Part shown: piece after piece, positions 1-5,897 of the stretch | Numbering within the stretch: position 1 is the stretch's first letter | How the letters are laid out: every line of letters starts with the position of its first letter | Source: Paractinoplanes durhamensis | GTDB taxonomy: Bacteria > Actinomycetota > Actinomycetes > Mycobacteriales > Micromonosporaceae | Direction of reading: 5' to 3' | NCBI RefSeq assembly: GCF_016862175.1 | Contig: NZ_BOML01000021.1 | Coordinates: forward strand, 124,001 to 188,000 | DNA: 64,000 nucleotides | Notes under the pieces: generated by a model | The model's input: only the letters and a program-made list of their open reading frames with translations | Database searches by the model: none | Told to the model about the DNA's origin: nothing | Program-made: the position numbers and the translations under genes

Positions 1-1
1 C

Positions 2-202
2 GCCGACGTCGCCCGGCTGCGGGCGCAACCGCGCCGGCCCGAGTCGGTCGCCTTCGCGGCCGAGCTGCACGCCCGGATGGGCGACGTGGTCCGCTGCGTG
101 CCCGGTTTCGTGCTCGACGTCCCGAACCCGACCACGGTCGGGCTCGGCGACACCTTCGTCGGTGGCTTCCTCACCGCGCTCGCACTCAGGGAAGAACGAT
201 GA
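2..202 (+). CDS. C-terminal end of an ADP-dependent phosphofructokinase/glucokinase-like sugar kinase (partial)
   Basis: Only the last 66 codons lie in the window; the reading frame is open from base 2 to TGA at 200-202. Near the end it reads TVGLGDTFVGGF, the GxGD anion-hole/catalytic-base signature that closes ribokinase-fold sugar kinases, and the Leu after Gly is typical of the ADP-dependent kinase branch. The stop overlaps the ATG of the next gene (ATGA), so the two are co-translated. Pairing with a mannose-6-phosphate isomerase suits a hexose-phosphate interconversion operon. The substrate cannot be read from this fragment; a PfkB-family kinase is the alternative. Confidence 0.6.
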   Translation, partial: ADVARLRAQPRRPESVAFAAELHARMGDVVRCVPGFVLDVPNPTTVGLGDTFVGGFLTALALREER

Positions 203-1152
203 CTGTCGAAGCATTGCCCGCCAACCAGCCCGAGACGTTCTACCGCGGGGCCGGCCGGATCGCCGAGTTCCGCAACGTGCCCGCGCTCGCCGACCGTCCC
301 GAGGACTGGGTCGGGTCGGTGACCAGCCGGTTCGCGCTCGCACCGGCCGGGCTGTCCACGCTGGCCGACGGCCGGGTGCTGGCCGAGGCGATCGCGGCCG
401 ACCCGGGCTGGTGGCTCGGGCCGGACCGGGCCGACACCGGGGTGCTGGTCAAACTGCTCGACGCCGGCCAGCGACTTCCGCTGCACGTGCACCCCGACCG
501 GAGGTTCGCCACCGCGCACCTGGCCACGCCGTACGGGAAGACCGAAGCCTGGGTGATCGTCTCGGCGCGGCCCGGCGCGTACGTCCATCTGGGGTTTGCC
601 CGTGATGTTTCTTCCGCGGAATTGGGCGGCTGGGTCGAGGGCCAGAAGAACGACGAGATGCTCGCCGCCACCAACCGGATCCCGGTGGCGGCCGGCGACG
701 CGATCCTCTGCCCGGCCGGGTTGCCGCACGCGATCGGCGACGGCATCCTGCTGGTCGAGATCCAGGAACCGACGGACTTCTCGGTCCTCCTGGAGTACGA
801 GGGCTTCGGCCTCGCGGACGGTCACCTCGGCCTGGGGTACGACCTGGCCCTGCAGTGCGTCGACCGCGGGGCCTGGACGCCCGCGCGCCTCGACGGGCTC
901 CGCGGCTCCGCCTCGCAGTTGCTGCCCGCGGCCGCCGACGAGTTCTTCGCCGCCAACCGGCTCCACGGCGGCGACCAGCTTCCGCACGAATTCAGCATCC
1001 TGGTCGTCGTCGGCGGCGAGGGCCGGCTCTCCGGGGCGAACGACGATCTCGCCGTCCGGCGGGGGGACACGCTGCTCATTCCGTACGCGGCCGGGCCGCT
1101 CCGGCTCGACGGGCAGGTCGAGGCCGTCCGCCTCGGTGCCTCCCGCCACTGA
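199..1152 (+). CDS. manA: Class I mannose-6-phosphate isomerase (cupin type)
   Basis: 317 residues, the length of the short Bacillus-type class I isomerases. The enzyme interconverts mannose-6-phosphate and fructose-6-phosphate in the cytoplasm using a cupin-bound zinc. Expected metal ligands are visible: His96 and His98 in LPLHVHPDR, Glu116 in KTEAWVI, and His177 in LPHAIGDG, followed by VEIQEPTDFS, a family signature. The ATG overlaps the stop of the sugar kinase, so expression is coupled. A strong hairpin follows at 1220-1255. Substrate specificity may be broader than mannose-6-phosphate, as in many short members. Confidence 0.85.
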   Translation: MTVEALPANQPETFYRGAGRIAEFRNVPALADRPEDWVGSVTSRFALAPAGLSTLADGRVLAEAIAADPGWWLGPDRADTGVLVKLLDAGQRLPLHVHPDRRFATAHLATPYGKTEAWVIVSARPGAYVHLGFARDVSSAELGGWVEGQKNDEMLAATNRIPVAAGDAILCPAGLPHAIGDGILLVEIQEPTDFSVLLEYEGFGLADGHLGLGYDLALQCVDRGAWTPARLDGLRGSASQLLPAAADEFFAANRLHGGDQLPHEFSILVVVGGEGRLSGANDDLAVRRGDTLLIPYAAGPLRLDGQVEAVRLGASRH

Positions 1153-1219
1153 CTCCTGGATCCCGGGTGTAAGCCGTGTTCCGGCAGCCGATCTGCCGTG
1201 ATGCCCGGGGCTCGGGGGA

Positions 1220-1255
1220 GCGGGGCCTCGCCATGTCCCTTTGGCGGGGCCCCGC
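1220..1255 (+). terminator. Hairpin terminator downstream of manA
   Basis: A 13-bp stem (1220-1232 with 1243-1255, one G-T wobble) around a 10-nt loop, then CTTTAT. It lies 68 nt after the manA stop and before pilZ, so it probably ends the kinase-manA transcript. Confidence 0.6.
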
Positions 1256-1342
1256 TTTATGTTCCCGTGGGGAGAGGCAGATCACGGGGTTCGCTCCCTG
1301 TTCGCTACCAGAACGCTTACCTTTCGGCGGCGGCGGCCGAAT

Positions 1343-1381
1343 GAAGCACTCGACCGGGTTCCCCCTTCCGCGAGGTGCTTC
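1343..1381 (+). promoter_or_regulatory. Leader hairpin covering the ribosome-binding site of the PilZ gene
   Basis: GAAGCAC (1343-1349) pairs with GTGCTTC (1375-1381), extended by TCG/CGA with one bulged G. The right arm holds GAGGTG (1373-1377 and on), the only SD-like sequence before the ATG at 1386. Folding would therefore hide the ribosome-binding site. No c-di-GMP riboswitch core was recognised. Confidence 0.4.
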
Positions 1382-1385
1382 AACC

Positions 1386-2036
1386 ATGATTGCTTCGGCC
1401 TCTGTCGCTACCGAGTTGCCCGCCATCGGCGCGCCGATGTTCCTTGTTCTCGGCGAAGGCTTGAACTTCCGGTCCCGCCTCGAGTCGATCGACGGCGACA
1501 CCTTCACGGTCGCCGCGCCGCTCGAGACCGCCGACCCGGCCGAGATCGTGCCGGGTCACCTGTTCGACGTGTTCTGGGCGCCGCCGCGTACCCGGATCGT
1601 GCTTCCCACCCGGCTCGTCGCCATCTCCGAGCAGGCGCCGTACCGCTGGACCCTGGCCCCGATGGAGGCGCCGCGGCAGAGCAACCGGCGTGAGTTCGTC
1701 CGCGGTGGCGGCGGCGCCGTCGTCCGGCTCGCCAACGAGGACCGCGCGATGGAGGGCGCCCTGCTCGACATCAGCGAGGGCGGGCTGCGCTGCTGGATCG
1801 ACGAGCCGGTGAAGCTGACGGTCGGCGACCACCTGCGGGCGGCCGTGAGCCTCGGCGACGCCGGCGAGGTCGAGATGACCGGCACGATCCTGACGGTTCG
1901 CGACGCCCCGCACGGCGACCCGGGCCAGCACGTGGTGCTCACCTTCAACTCCGAGGAGAGCCTGGCCCAGATGATCCGCCTCTACGTGATGACGTGGGAG
2001 ATCAACGAGCGCCGCCTCAGCCAGGACGCCGCCTGA
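1386..2036 (+). CDS. PilZ-domain c-di-GMP-binding protein
   Basis: 216 residues from ATG 1386; the frame is open further upstream but does not look like protein there, and GAGGTG sits at SD distance from this ATG. The N-terminal ~90 residues resemble the YcgR-like beta-barrel. The PilZ domain follows, with two arginine-rich RxxxR pairs in RQSNRREFVR (97-106) and the D/NxSxxG element as DISEGG (128-133). These residues clamp the c-di-GMP dimer in characterised PilZ proteins, so it is a plausible cytoplasmic effector. The output is unknown; no flagellar or cellulose-synthase gene is adjacent. It converges on the micropeptide array across a shared terminator. Confidence 0.85.
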   Translation: MIASASVATELPAIGAPMFLVLGEGLNFRSRLESIDGDTFTVAAPLETADPAEIVPGHLFDVFWAPPRTRIVLPTRLVAISEQAPYRWTLAPMEAPRQSNRREFVRGGGGAVVRLANEDRAMEGALLDISEGGLRCWIDEPVKLTVGDHLRAAVSLGDAGEVEMTGTILTVRDAPHGDPGQHVVLTFNSEESLAQMIRLYVMTWEINERRLSQDAA

Positions 2037-2056
2037 CCTTCCCCGGCGCAGTTTTT

Positions 2057-2087
2057 CGCGGTCCGAGCCGTCATGGCTCGGACCGCG
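2057..2087. terminator. Perfect-stem terminator between pilZ and the micropeptide array
   Basis: A perfect 13-bp inverted repeat (2057-2069 and 2075-2087) around the loop GTCAT, placed between two convergent transcription units. T-rich bases are present only weakly on the plus-strand side (GTTTCT), so it is best read as a bidirectional stem-dependent terminator. Confidence 0.65.
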
Positions 2088-2107
2088 CGCGTTTCTCCTG
2101 CGATGCG

Positions 2108-2206
2108 TCAGCTGAATTCGCTCGGCGCCCCGACGGTGTAGAGCAGCAGGGCCAGCGTGGCGATGGTGAAGAGCGCCAGAACGACGCGGTTCGTGGTGAT
2201 GGTCAT
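2108..2206 (-). CDS. Array micropeptide 15 (last gene)
   Basis: 32 residues from ATG 2206; an in-frame ATG at 2212 touches the GGAGG, leaving the 2206 start the better SD spacing (6 nt). N-terminus MTITTNRVV, core TLALLLYTVGAP, tail SEFS instead of the usual H/Y-x-x-GG. It is the only unit with a free-standing SD and a longer upstream gap. It is nearly identical to unit 14, including the downstream GATGCGTCAGCTG, so it looks like a recent duplicate. Confidence 0.8.
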   Translation of the reverse strand: MTITTNRVVLALFTIATLALLLYTVGAPSEFS

Positions 2207-2238
2207 CGTCATCCTCCGTCCAGGTGTCGTGCGATGCG

Positions 2239-2340
2239 TCAGCTGCTGTATTCGCTCGGCGCCCCGACGGTGTAGAGCAGCAGGGCCAGGGTGACGATGG
2301 TGAAGAGCGCCAGAACGACGCGGTTGGTCGTGATGGTCAT
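2239..2340 (-). CDS. Array micropeptide 14
   Basis: 33 residues, MTITTNRVV start, core TLALLLYTVGAP, tail SEYSS. The SD (GGAGG) is made by the last codons of unit 13 (Asp-Gly-Gly-stop), and TGA-CC-ATG leaves 2 nt between genes. Near twin of unit 15. Confidence 0.83.
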   Translation of the reverse strand: MTITTNRVVLALFTIVTLALLLYTVGAPSEYSS

Positions 2341-2342
2341 GG

Positions 2343-2444
2343 TCAGCCTCCGTCGATGTGTGGTGCGCCGATGGTGTGGAGCAGTAACGCCAGGGTGGCG
2401 ATGGTGTAGAGCGCGAGGGCGATGCGATTCATCGAGTCGGTCAT
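2343..2444 (-). CDS. Array micropeptide 13
   Basis: 33 residues, N-terminus MTDSMNRIA, core LALLLHTIGAP (His for the usual Tyr), tail HIDGG. An acidic residue near the N-terminus is unusual in the array. Starts 2 nt after unit 12; the upstream SD is weak (CAGG), so termination-reinitiation is likely. Confidence 0.82.
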   Translation of the reverse strand: MTDSMNRIALALYTIATLALLLHTIGAPHIDGG

Positions 2445-2446
2445 GG

Positions 2447-2548
2447 TCAGCCTGTGCTCAGGTGCGGTGCGCCGACGGTGTAGAGCAGCAGGGCCAGGGT
2501 GGTCAGGGTGAAGAGCGCCAGGGTGATGCGGCGCCGCGCGAGTGTCAT
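2447..2548 (-). CDS. Array micropeptide 12
   Basis: 33 residues, N-terminus MTLARRRIT (three arginines), core TLALLLYTVGAP, tail HLSTG. The SD GGAGG comes from the final codons of unit 11; the gap is 5 nt. Positive-inside rule predicts N-in, C-out insertion. Confidence 0.83.
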   Translation of the reverse strand: MTLARRRITLALFTLTTLALLLYTVGAPHLSTG

Positions 2549-2553
2549 CGGGG

Positions 2554-2655
2554 TCAGCCTCCATCGAGATGTGGTGCGCCGGCGGTGTAGAGCAACAGGG
2601 CGAGCGTGGCCAGGGCGAACAGCACCGGTGTCATGCGGCGCATCGTGACGGTCAC
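2554..2655 (-). CDS. Array micropeptide 11 (GTG start)
   Basis: 33 residues only if it starts at GTG 2655, which sits 2 nt after the stop of unit 10 exactly where the neighbours have ATG. N-terminus VTVTMRRMT, core TLALLLYTAGAP, tail HLDGG. Internal ATGs at 2643 or 2634 would cut away the basic N-terminus, so GTG is preferred. Confidence 0.8.
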   Translation of the reverse strand: MTVTMRRMTPVLFALATLALLLYTAGAPHLDGG

Positions 2656-2657
2656 GG

Positions 2658-2759
2658 TCAGCCCGTACTGATGTGTGGTGCGCCGACGGTGTAGAGCAGC
2701 AGGGCCAGGGTGGCGAGTGTGAAGAGGGCCAGAGCGATGCGGTTGGTCGTGATGGTCAT
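2658..2759 (-). CDS. Array micropeptide 10
   Basis: 33 residues, N-terminus MTITTNRIA, core TLALLLYTVGAP, tail HISTG. Starts 2 nt after unit 9. No GGAGG precedes it (TTGGC instead), so translation probably depends on ribosomes finishing unit 9. Confidence 0.82.
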   Translation of the reverse strand: MTITTNRIALALFTLATLALLLYTVGAPHISTG

Positions 2760-2761
2760 GG

Positions 2762-2863
2762 TCAGCCAATACTTAGGTGCGGCGCGCCGACGGTGTAGAG
2801 CAATAGGGCCAAGGTGGCCAGGGTGGACAGCGCCTGTGTCGTGCGGCGCATCGTGACGGCCAT
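2762..2863 (-). CDS. Array micropeptide 9
   Basis: 33 residues, N-terminus MAVTMRRTT, core TLALLLYTVGAP, tail HLSIG (one Gly of the usual pair is replaced). Gap of 4 nt after unit 8. Confidence 0.82.
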   Translation of the reverse strand: MAVTMRRTTQALSTLATLALLLYTVGAPHLSIG

Positions 2864-2867
2864 GGCG

Positions 2868-2969
2868 TCAGCCGCCGTGGGTATGCGGGGCGCCGATCGT
2901 GTAGAGCAGCAGGGCCAGCGTGGTCAGGGTCAGCAGGGCCAGGACGGCCTGGCGTCGAGCGAGCGTCAT
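2868..2969 (-). CDS. Array micropeptide 8
   Basis: 33 residues, N-terminus MTLARRQAV, core TLALLLYTIGAP, tail HTHGG. The SD AAGGAGG spans the last codons of unit 7 (Glu-Gln-Gly-Gly), the best SD in the array; gap 3 nt. Confidence 0.83.
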   Translation of the reverse strand: MTLARRQAVLALLTLTTLALLLYTIGAPHTHGG

Positions 2970-2972
2970 GGC

Positions 2973-3074
2973 TCAGCCTCCTTGTTCGAACGGTGCGCCG
3001 GCGGTGTAGAGCAGCAGGGCGATCGTGGCCAGGGTGAAGAGCGCCAGGGTCATGCGGCGCGTCGCGAAGGCCAT
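2973..3074 (-). CDS. Array micropeptide 7
   Basis: 33 residues, N-terminus MAFATRRMT, core TIALLLYTAGAP, tail FEQGG. SD GGAGG inside the end of unit 6; gap 4 nt. Confidence 0.83.
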   Translation of the reverse strand: MAFATRRMTLALFTLATIALLLYTAGAPFEQGG

Positions 3075-3078
3075 GGCG

Positions 3079-3180
3079 TCAGCCTCCGTGGTTGTAGGGC
3101 GCGCCGACGGTGTAGAGCAGTAGGGCCAGCGTCGCGAGCGTGAAGAGCGCCAGGGCGATGCGGTTGGTCGTGATCGTCAT
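3079..3180 (-). CDS. Array micropeptide 6
   Basis: 33 residues, N-terminus MTITTNRIA as in unit 10, core TLALLLYTVGAP, tail YNHGG. SD GGAGG inside the end of unit 5; gap 4 nt. Confidence 0.83.
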   Translation of the reverse strand: MTITTNRIALALFTLATLALLLYTVGAPYNHGG

Positions 3181-3184
3181 GGGG

Positions 3185-3286
3185 TCAGCCTCCGTGGTCG
3201 TAGGGTGCGCCGATCGTGTAGAGCAGTAGGGCCAGCGTGGCCAGAGTGAAGAGCGCCAGCGTGATGCGGTGCTTCGCGAGCGTCAT
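3185..3286 (-). CDS. Array micropeptide 5
   Basis: 33 residues, N-terminus MTLAKHRIT, core TLALLLYTIGAP, tail YDHGG. SD GGAGG inside the end of unit 4; gap 3 nt. Confidence 0.83.
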   Translation of the reverse strand: MTLAKHRITLALFTLATLALLLYTIGAPYDHGG

Positions 3287-3289
3287 CGG

Positions 3290-3391
3290 TCAGCCTCCGT
3301 GCTCGTACGGTGCGCCGACGGTGTAGAGCAGCAGGGCCAGCGTGGCCAGGGTGAAGAGCGCCAGGGTGAGGCGGCGCCGGGCGATGATCAT
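3290..3391 (-). CDS. Array micropeptide 4
   Basis: 33 residues, N-terminus MIIARRRLT, core TLALLLYTVGAP, tail YEHGG. SD GGAGG inside the end of unit 3; gap 3 nt. Confidence 0.83.
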   Translation of the reverse strand: MIIARRRLTLALFTLATLALLLYTVGAPYEHGG

Positions 3392-3394
3392 GGG

Positions 3395-3496
3395 TCAGCC
3401 TCCGTGCTCGTGCGGTGCGCCGACGGTGTAGAGGAGCAGGGCCAGCGTGGCCAAGGTGAACAGCGCCAGGGTGAGGCGGCGCCGGGCGAGGGTCAT
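3395..3496 (-). CDS. Array micropeptide 3
   Basis: 33 residues, N-terminus MTLARRRLT, core TLALLLYTVGAP, tail HEHGG. SD GGAGG inside the end of unit 2; gap 3 nt. Confidence 0.83.
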   Translation of the reverse strand: MTLARRRLTLALFTLATLALLLYTVGAPHEHGG

Positions 3497-3499
3497 GAG

Positions 3500-3592
3500 T
3501 CAGCCTCCCTGTTCGTAGGGCGCGCCGACCGTGTGGAGCAGCAGGGCGAGCGCCATCAGGGCCAGGACGGCCCGGTGCCATGTGATGGTCAT
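3500..3592 (-). CDS. Array micropeptide 2 (short)
   Basis: 30 residues: three are missing from the hydrophobic segment compared with the rest, leaving LALMALALLLHTVGAP. N-terminus MTITWHRAV, tail YEQGG. Its ATG overlaps the TGA of the long DUF5317 frame (ATGA) and lies 4 nt after the stop of unit 1, so two reading frames deliver ribosomes to this start. Confidence 0.78.
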   Translation of the reverse strand: MTITWHRAVLALMALALLLHTVGAPYEQGG

Positions 3593-4278
3593 GGGGTCAG
3601 CCGCCCTGCTCGTGCGGGGCGCCGATCGTGTAGAGCAGCATCGCCAGGGCGGCCAGCGTGTGGAGCAGCGGCGTCAGGCGAGTCCAGGGCCAAGTCTTGG
3701 TCATCGTGTCTCCGGGGTTGGCGGCGCATCGCCAGCAGGACGAATGCGCAGGCACCGCCCGCGATCAGGATGTCGCCGGGGCTGATCATGGCGTGCAGCG
3801 GCGTCAGCGGGATGGTGTCGCCCAGGACCGCGGCCCGGGTCTCGGTGGTCGCGGCGACGTTCTTCGGGGTTTCGCCTCCGGTGGGGAGACCGGCGCCGGC
3901 GGCGGCCTGAGCGTCGTACGGCATCCGGCCGTTCAGGGCGATGGCCAGGCCGTTGAGGGACGCGCCCAGGACGATCGCGACACCGGCGATGCGGACGGCG
4001 CGCGGCCATCTCGGCAGGTTGAGGGCCAGCCACGCCAGAACGGCGCCGAACACGACGGCCAGCGTCGCCGGGCCGTGCAGGGCGGGCACGTGGTATTGGG
4101 CCAGTTGGGCGGCCGCGGCCAGCCAGATCAGCCACAGCGCTCTGATTTTAATGGTGCGCAGGGCGCCGAGCCGACCGCCGGAAAGATATCCGAGTGCCGC
4201 GCCGGCCAATGGCGGGGCGGCGATGAGAATCGCGAATCTCGCAGACATGGCAGTCATTTCCCGCTGCGGCAATGGCAT
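3589..4278 (-). CDS. DUF5317-like polytopic membrane protein, head gene of the micropeptide operon
   Basis: 229 residues. About five hydrophobic segments are visible, and two landmarks fit the DUF5317 family as I know it: NGRMPYD near the middle and SPGDILIAGG near the C-terminus. The start at 4278 has GGAG 7 nt upstream; ATGs at 4257 and 4248 are alternatives. The family's function is unknown. Beyond the last membrane segment the frame runs about 40 codons through micropeptide 1 in a different frame, giving a basic, Asp/Pro-rich tail with atypical codon use. It stops at ATGA overlapping micropeptide 2. Position and overlap suggest one transcript, with this protein made in fixed relation to the peptides. 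Confidence 0.7.
   Translation of the reverse strand: MPLPQREMTAMSARFAILIAAPPLAGAALGYLSGGRLGALRTIKIRALWLIWLAAAAQLAQYHVPALHGPATLAVVFGAVLAWLALNLPRWPRAVRIAGVAIVLGASLNGLAIALNGRMPYDAQAAAGAGLPTGGETPKNVAATTETRAAVLGDTIPLTPLHAMISPGDILIAGGACAFVLLAMRRQPRRHDDQDLALDSPDAAAPHAGRPGDAALHDRRPARAGRLTP
3597..3704 (-). CDS. Array micropeptide 1 (first gene, nested out of frame in the DUF5317 tail)
   Basis: 35 residues, N-terminus MTKTWPWTR, core AALAMLLYTIGAP, tail HEQGG; the most divergent unit. It lies wholly inside the 3' end of the DUF5317 frame, in another frame. Third codon positions here are almost all G/C in the micropeptide frame and mixed in the DUF5317 frame, and the residues match the other units. The micropeptide frame is therefore the selected one. 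GGAGA lies just upstream of its ATG. Confidence 0.75.
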   Translation of the reverse strand: MTKTWPWTRLTPLLHTLAALAMLLYTIGAPHEQGG

Positions 4279-4350
4279 GGGTGGACTCCCCGGCCGCGCC
4301 CGCTGAAGGACGCGGCCGGGTCACCGGCCGAAGCGCGGAAATGGGGCTAT

Positions 4351-4450
4351 CGGGTCGGTCCGGCCCAGGCGGTCGGGCCCGCCCAGCTGCGGGTGGGGCC
4401 GGCCCAGCCCCGGGTCGGGCCCGCCCAGCCGCGGGTCGGTCCGGCCCAGG
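4351..4450. repeat. Five imperfect ~20-bp GC repeats upstream of the DUF5317 operon
   Basis: Five tandem copies of about 20-21 bp, consensus GGGTCGGSCCSGCCCAGCYG. They lie in the 369-bp gap (4279-4647) between the divergent DUF5317 and MFS genes. No credible ORF spans them. Downstream of the repeats the gap turns less GC-rich and holds TTGCA-N6-TGCAA (4614-4629), 18 nt before the MFS ATG. The other short palindrome is GGTATACC. Promoters for both genes should lie here, but no clear -35/-10 pair was identified. Confidence 0.6.
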
Positions 4451-4647
4451 TGGACATGTCGGTGTGCGCTTGCTTGATCATTTGATCCCCCAGTGACAAG
4501 CGATTTGGAATTGCGATGGGGTCGACGGTATACCCGGATGGTCAAGGCGGAAATACCATTCTCCGGTCGCGAACCCGACAGCTGATTCGGTGCAACCGGA
4601 GGGGACAATGGAATTGCATAAAAGTGCAAAAGCAACGGGGGCTATTG

Positions 4648-5853
4648 ATGAATGCGGCATTTAATCGATATTGGACGGCGCGACTCGTTTCGTACGCCGG
4701 TGACCAGATCGCCCGGACTGCCCTGCTCGTCGCCGTCTTCGACCGGTACGGTGCGGCCGCCCTCGGCTGGTTCCTGGTCGCGGCGACGGTGCCGCGGCTG
4801 TTCGGCCCGGTGCTCGGCGCGCTCGCCGACCGGTTCGACCAGCGGCGCATCATCGTCGTCTGCGACCTGGCGCAGGCCGCGCTCTACACGGCGATCGCCC
4901 TGCTCAGCCCGTCCCTGCCGGTGCTGCTCGCGCTGGTCGCGGCCGCGTCGGTGGCGGCGACCACGTTCACCCCGGCCGGCCGCAGCCTGCTGCCGGAGCT
5001 GGTCGGCCCGGAGCGGCTGGGTGCGGCCAACGCGCGCCTGGCGGTCGGCGTCAACATCGGCTTCGCGGCCGGCCCGGCACTCGGCGGCGTGCTGCTGTCG
5101 GTGGCCGGCCTGACCCCGACCCTGCTGCTCGACGTGGTGTCGTTCCTGGTGTCGGCGGTGCTGGTGGCCGGCCTGCGCCCACTGGCCCGGCGCGCCGCCG
5201 CGACCACCGAGCCACTGCGGGTGGTGCTGCGCGGCGGCCTCGGCGTGGTCCGCACCAACCTGGTGGTCCGGGCGGTGGCCTGCGGTTTCCTGGTGCTGGT
5301 CACGTTCGCGGCGCTGGACAACGTGGCGGTGGTGCCACTGGTCCGCGACGCCCTGGGCGCCGGCCCGATCGCGGTCGGCCTGCTGACCTCGGCGTACGGC
5401 ATCGGCATGGTCGCCGGCCCGCTGGTGATCGCCCGCAACGCCGACCGCTTCCGCTTCGACCTGATCCTCTACGCGTCCCTGCTGGTCATCGGCGCCGGCA
5501 CGCTGCTGACCGGCCTGAGCTACGCGGTCGCGCTCGCCATCCTGGGCCAGGCCTTGGCGGGCGCAGGCGCCGGTTGGCACAACGTAGCCGCCGACACCTT
5601 GGTGCAACGCCACGTGCCGGCCGACCGCCTGGGCACGGTCTTCGGAACGATCTACCTTTTCCCGTACGCCGCGGAAGTCCTCGCCTACGTAGGCGGCGCC
5701 GCCCTGCTGGGTGCGGTCGGCCCTCGCTGGCTGTTCGTCATCTCCGGCCTGGGCGCCGCGGCAACCCTGGCCCTGGTCCTGCCGATGCTGTCCCGCGCGC
5801 TGTCCACAGGCCGGCGACACCGGGTGGCGGAGCCCGCGATGGCTGGTCAGTGA
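4648..5853 (+). CDS. MFS transporter, drug-exporter type
   Basis: 401 residues from ATG 4648, preceded by GGGGG at about 7 nt; upstream in-frame codons have atypical composition. About twelve hydrophobic segments. The N-terminal half carries the motif-A-like loop GALADRFDQRRIIV between helices 2 and 3, and the second half starts with a similar fold after a short cytosolic loop. Members export small molecules with proton antiport; the substrate is unknown. It is divergent from the DUF5317/micropeptide operon and could share control with it, but a link to the peptides is only inferred from position. Confidence 0.8.
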   Translation: MNAAFNRYWTARLVSYAGDQIARTALLVAVFDRYGAAALGWFLVAATVPRLFGPVLGALADRFDQRRIIVVCDLAQAALYTAIALLSPSLPVLLALVAAASVAATTFTPAGRSLLPELVGPERLGAANARLAVGVNIGFAAGPALGGVLLSVAGLTPTLLLDVVSFLVSAVLVAGLRPLARRAAATTEPLRVVLRGGLGVVRTNLVVRAVACGFLVLVTFAALDNVAVVPLVRDALGAGPIAVGLLTSAYGIGMVAGPLVIARNADRFRFDLILYASLLVIGAGTLLTGLSYAVALAILGQALAGAGAGWHNVAADTLVQRHVPADRLGTVFGTIYLFPYAAEVLAYVGGAALLGAVGPRWLFVISGLGAAATLALVLPMLSRALSTGRRHRVAEPAMAGQ

Positions 5854-5854
5854 G

Positions 5855-5893
5855 ATCGGCCGCCGGCCCGCGTGGGCGGGCGCGGCGGCCGAT
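5855..5893. terminator. Bidirectional terminator between the MFS gene and GH48
   Basis: ATCGGCCGCC (5855-5864) pairs with GGCGGCCGAT (5884-5893), with a further GC-rich stem inside. It fills the gap between two convergent genes. Confidence 0.65.
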
Positions 5894-5897
5894 GCGA

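Larger units (their letters stand above)
2108..3704 (-). repeat. Tandem array of 15 paralogous micropeptide genes
   Basis: Fifteen head-to-tail units of about 105 bp, each a complete ORF of 30-35 codons. Twelve are exactly 102 bp including the stop; the first, second and last differ. Frames, stops and starts are kept in every unit while the DNA varies, mostly at third positions, so the array is under coding selection. Consensus: short N-terminus with Arg/Lys/His near positions 5-7, a hydrophobic segment ending LALLLYTVGAP, then a tail of about five residues, usually ending GG. Gaps between units are 2-5 nt except the last (26-32 nt). No cysteines occur. I know of no described family matching this. 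Confidence 0.9.

Noticed and set aside
1176..1385. N-terminal extension of the PilZ protein
   Set aside because: The extra 70 codons cover the manA terminator hairpin and do not read like protein; ATG 1386 has its own SD.
2108..3704. CRISPR array suggested by regular ~105-bp repeats
   Set aside because: The repeated part is coding and varies at third positions, there are no short identical repeats with unique spacers, and no cas gene is nearby.
2108..3704. Array of lanthipeptide or other RiPP precursors
   Set aside because: No cysteines, few Ser in the tails, no leader/core division and no modification enzyme; the peptides are mainly one membrane span.
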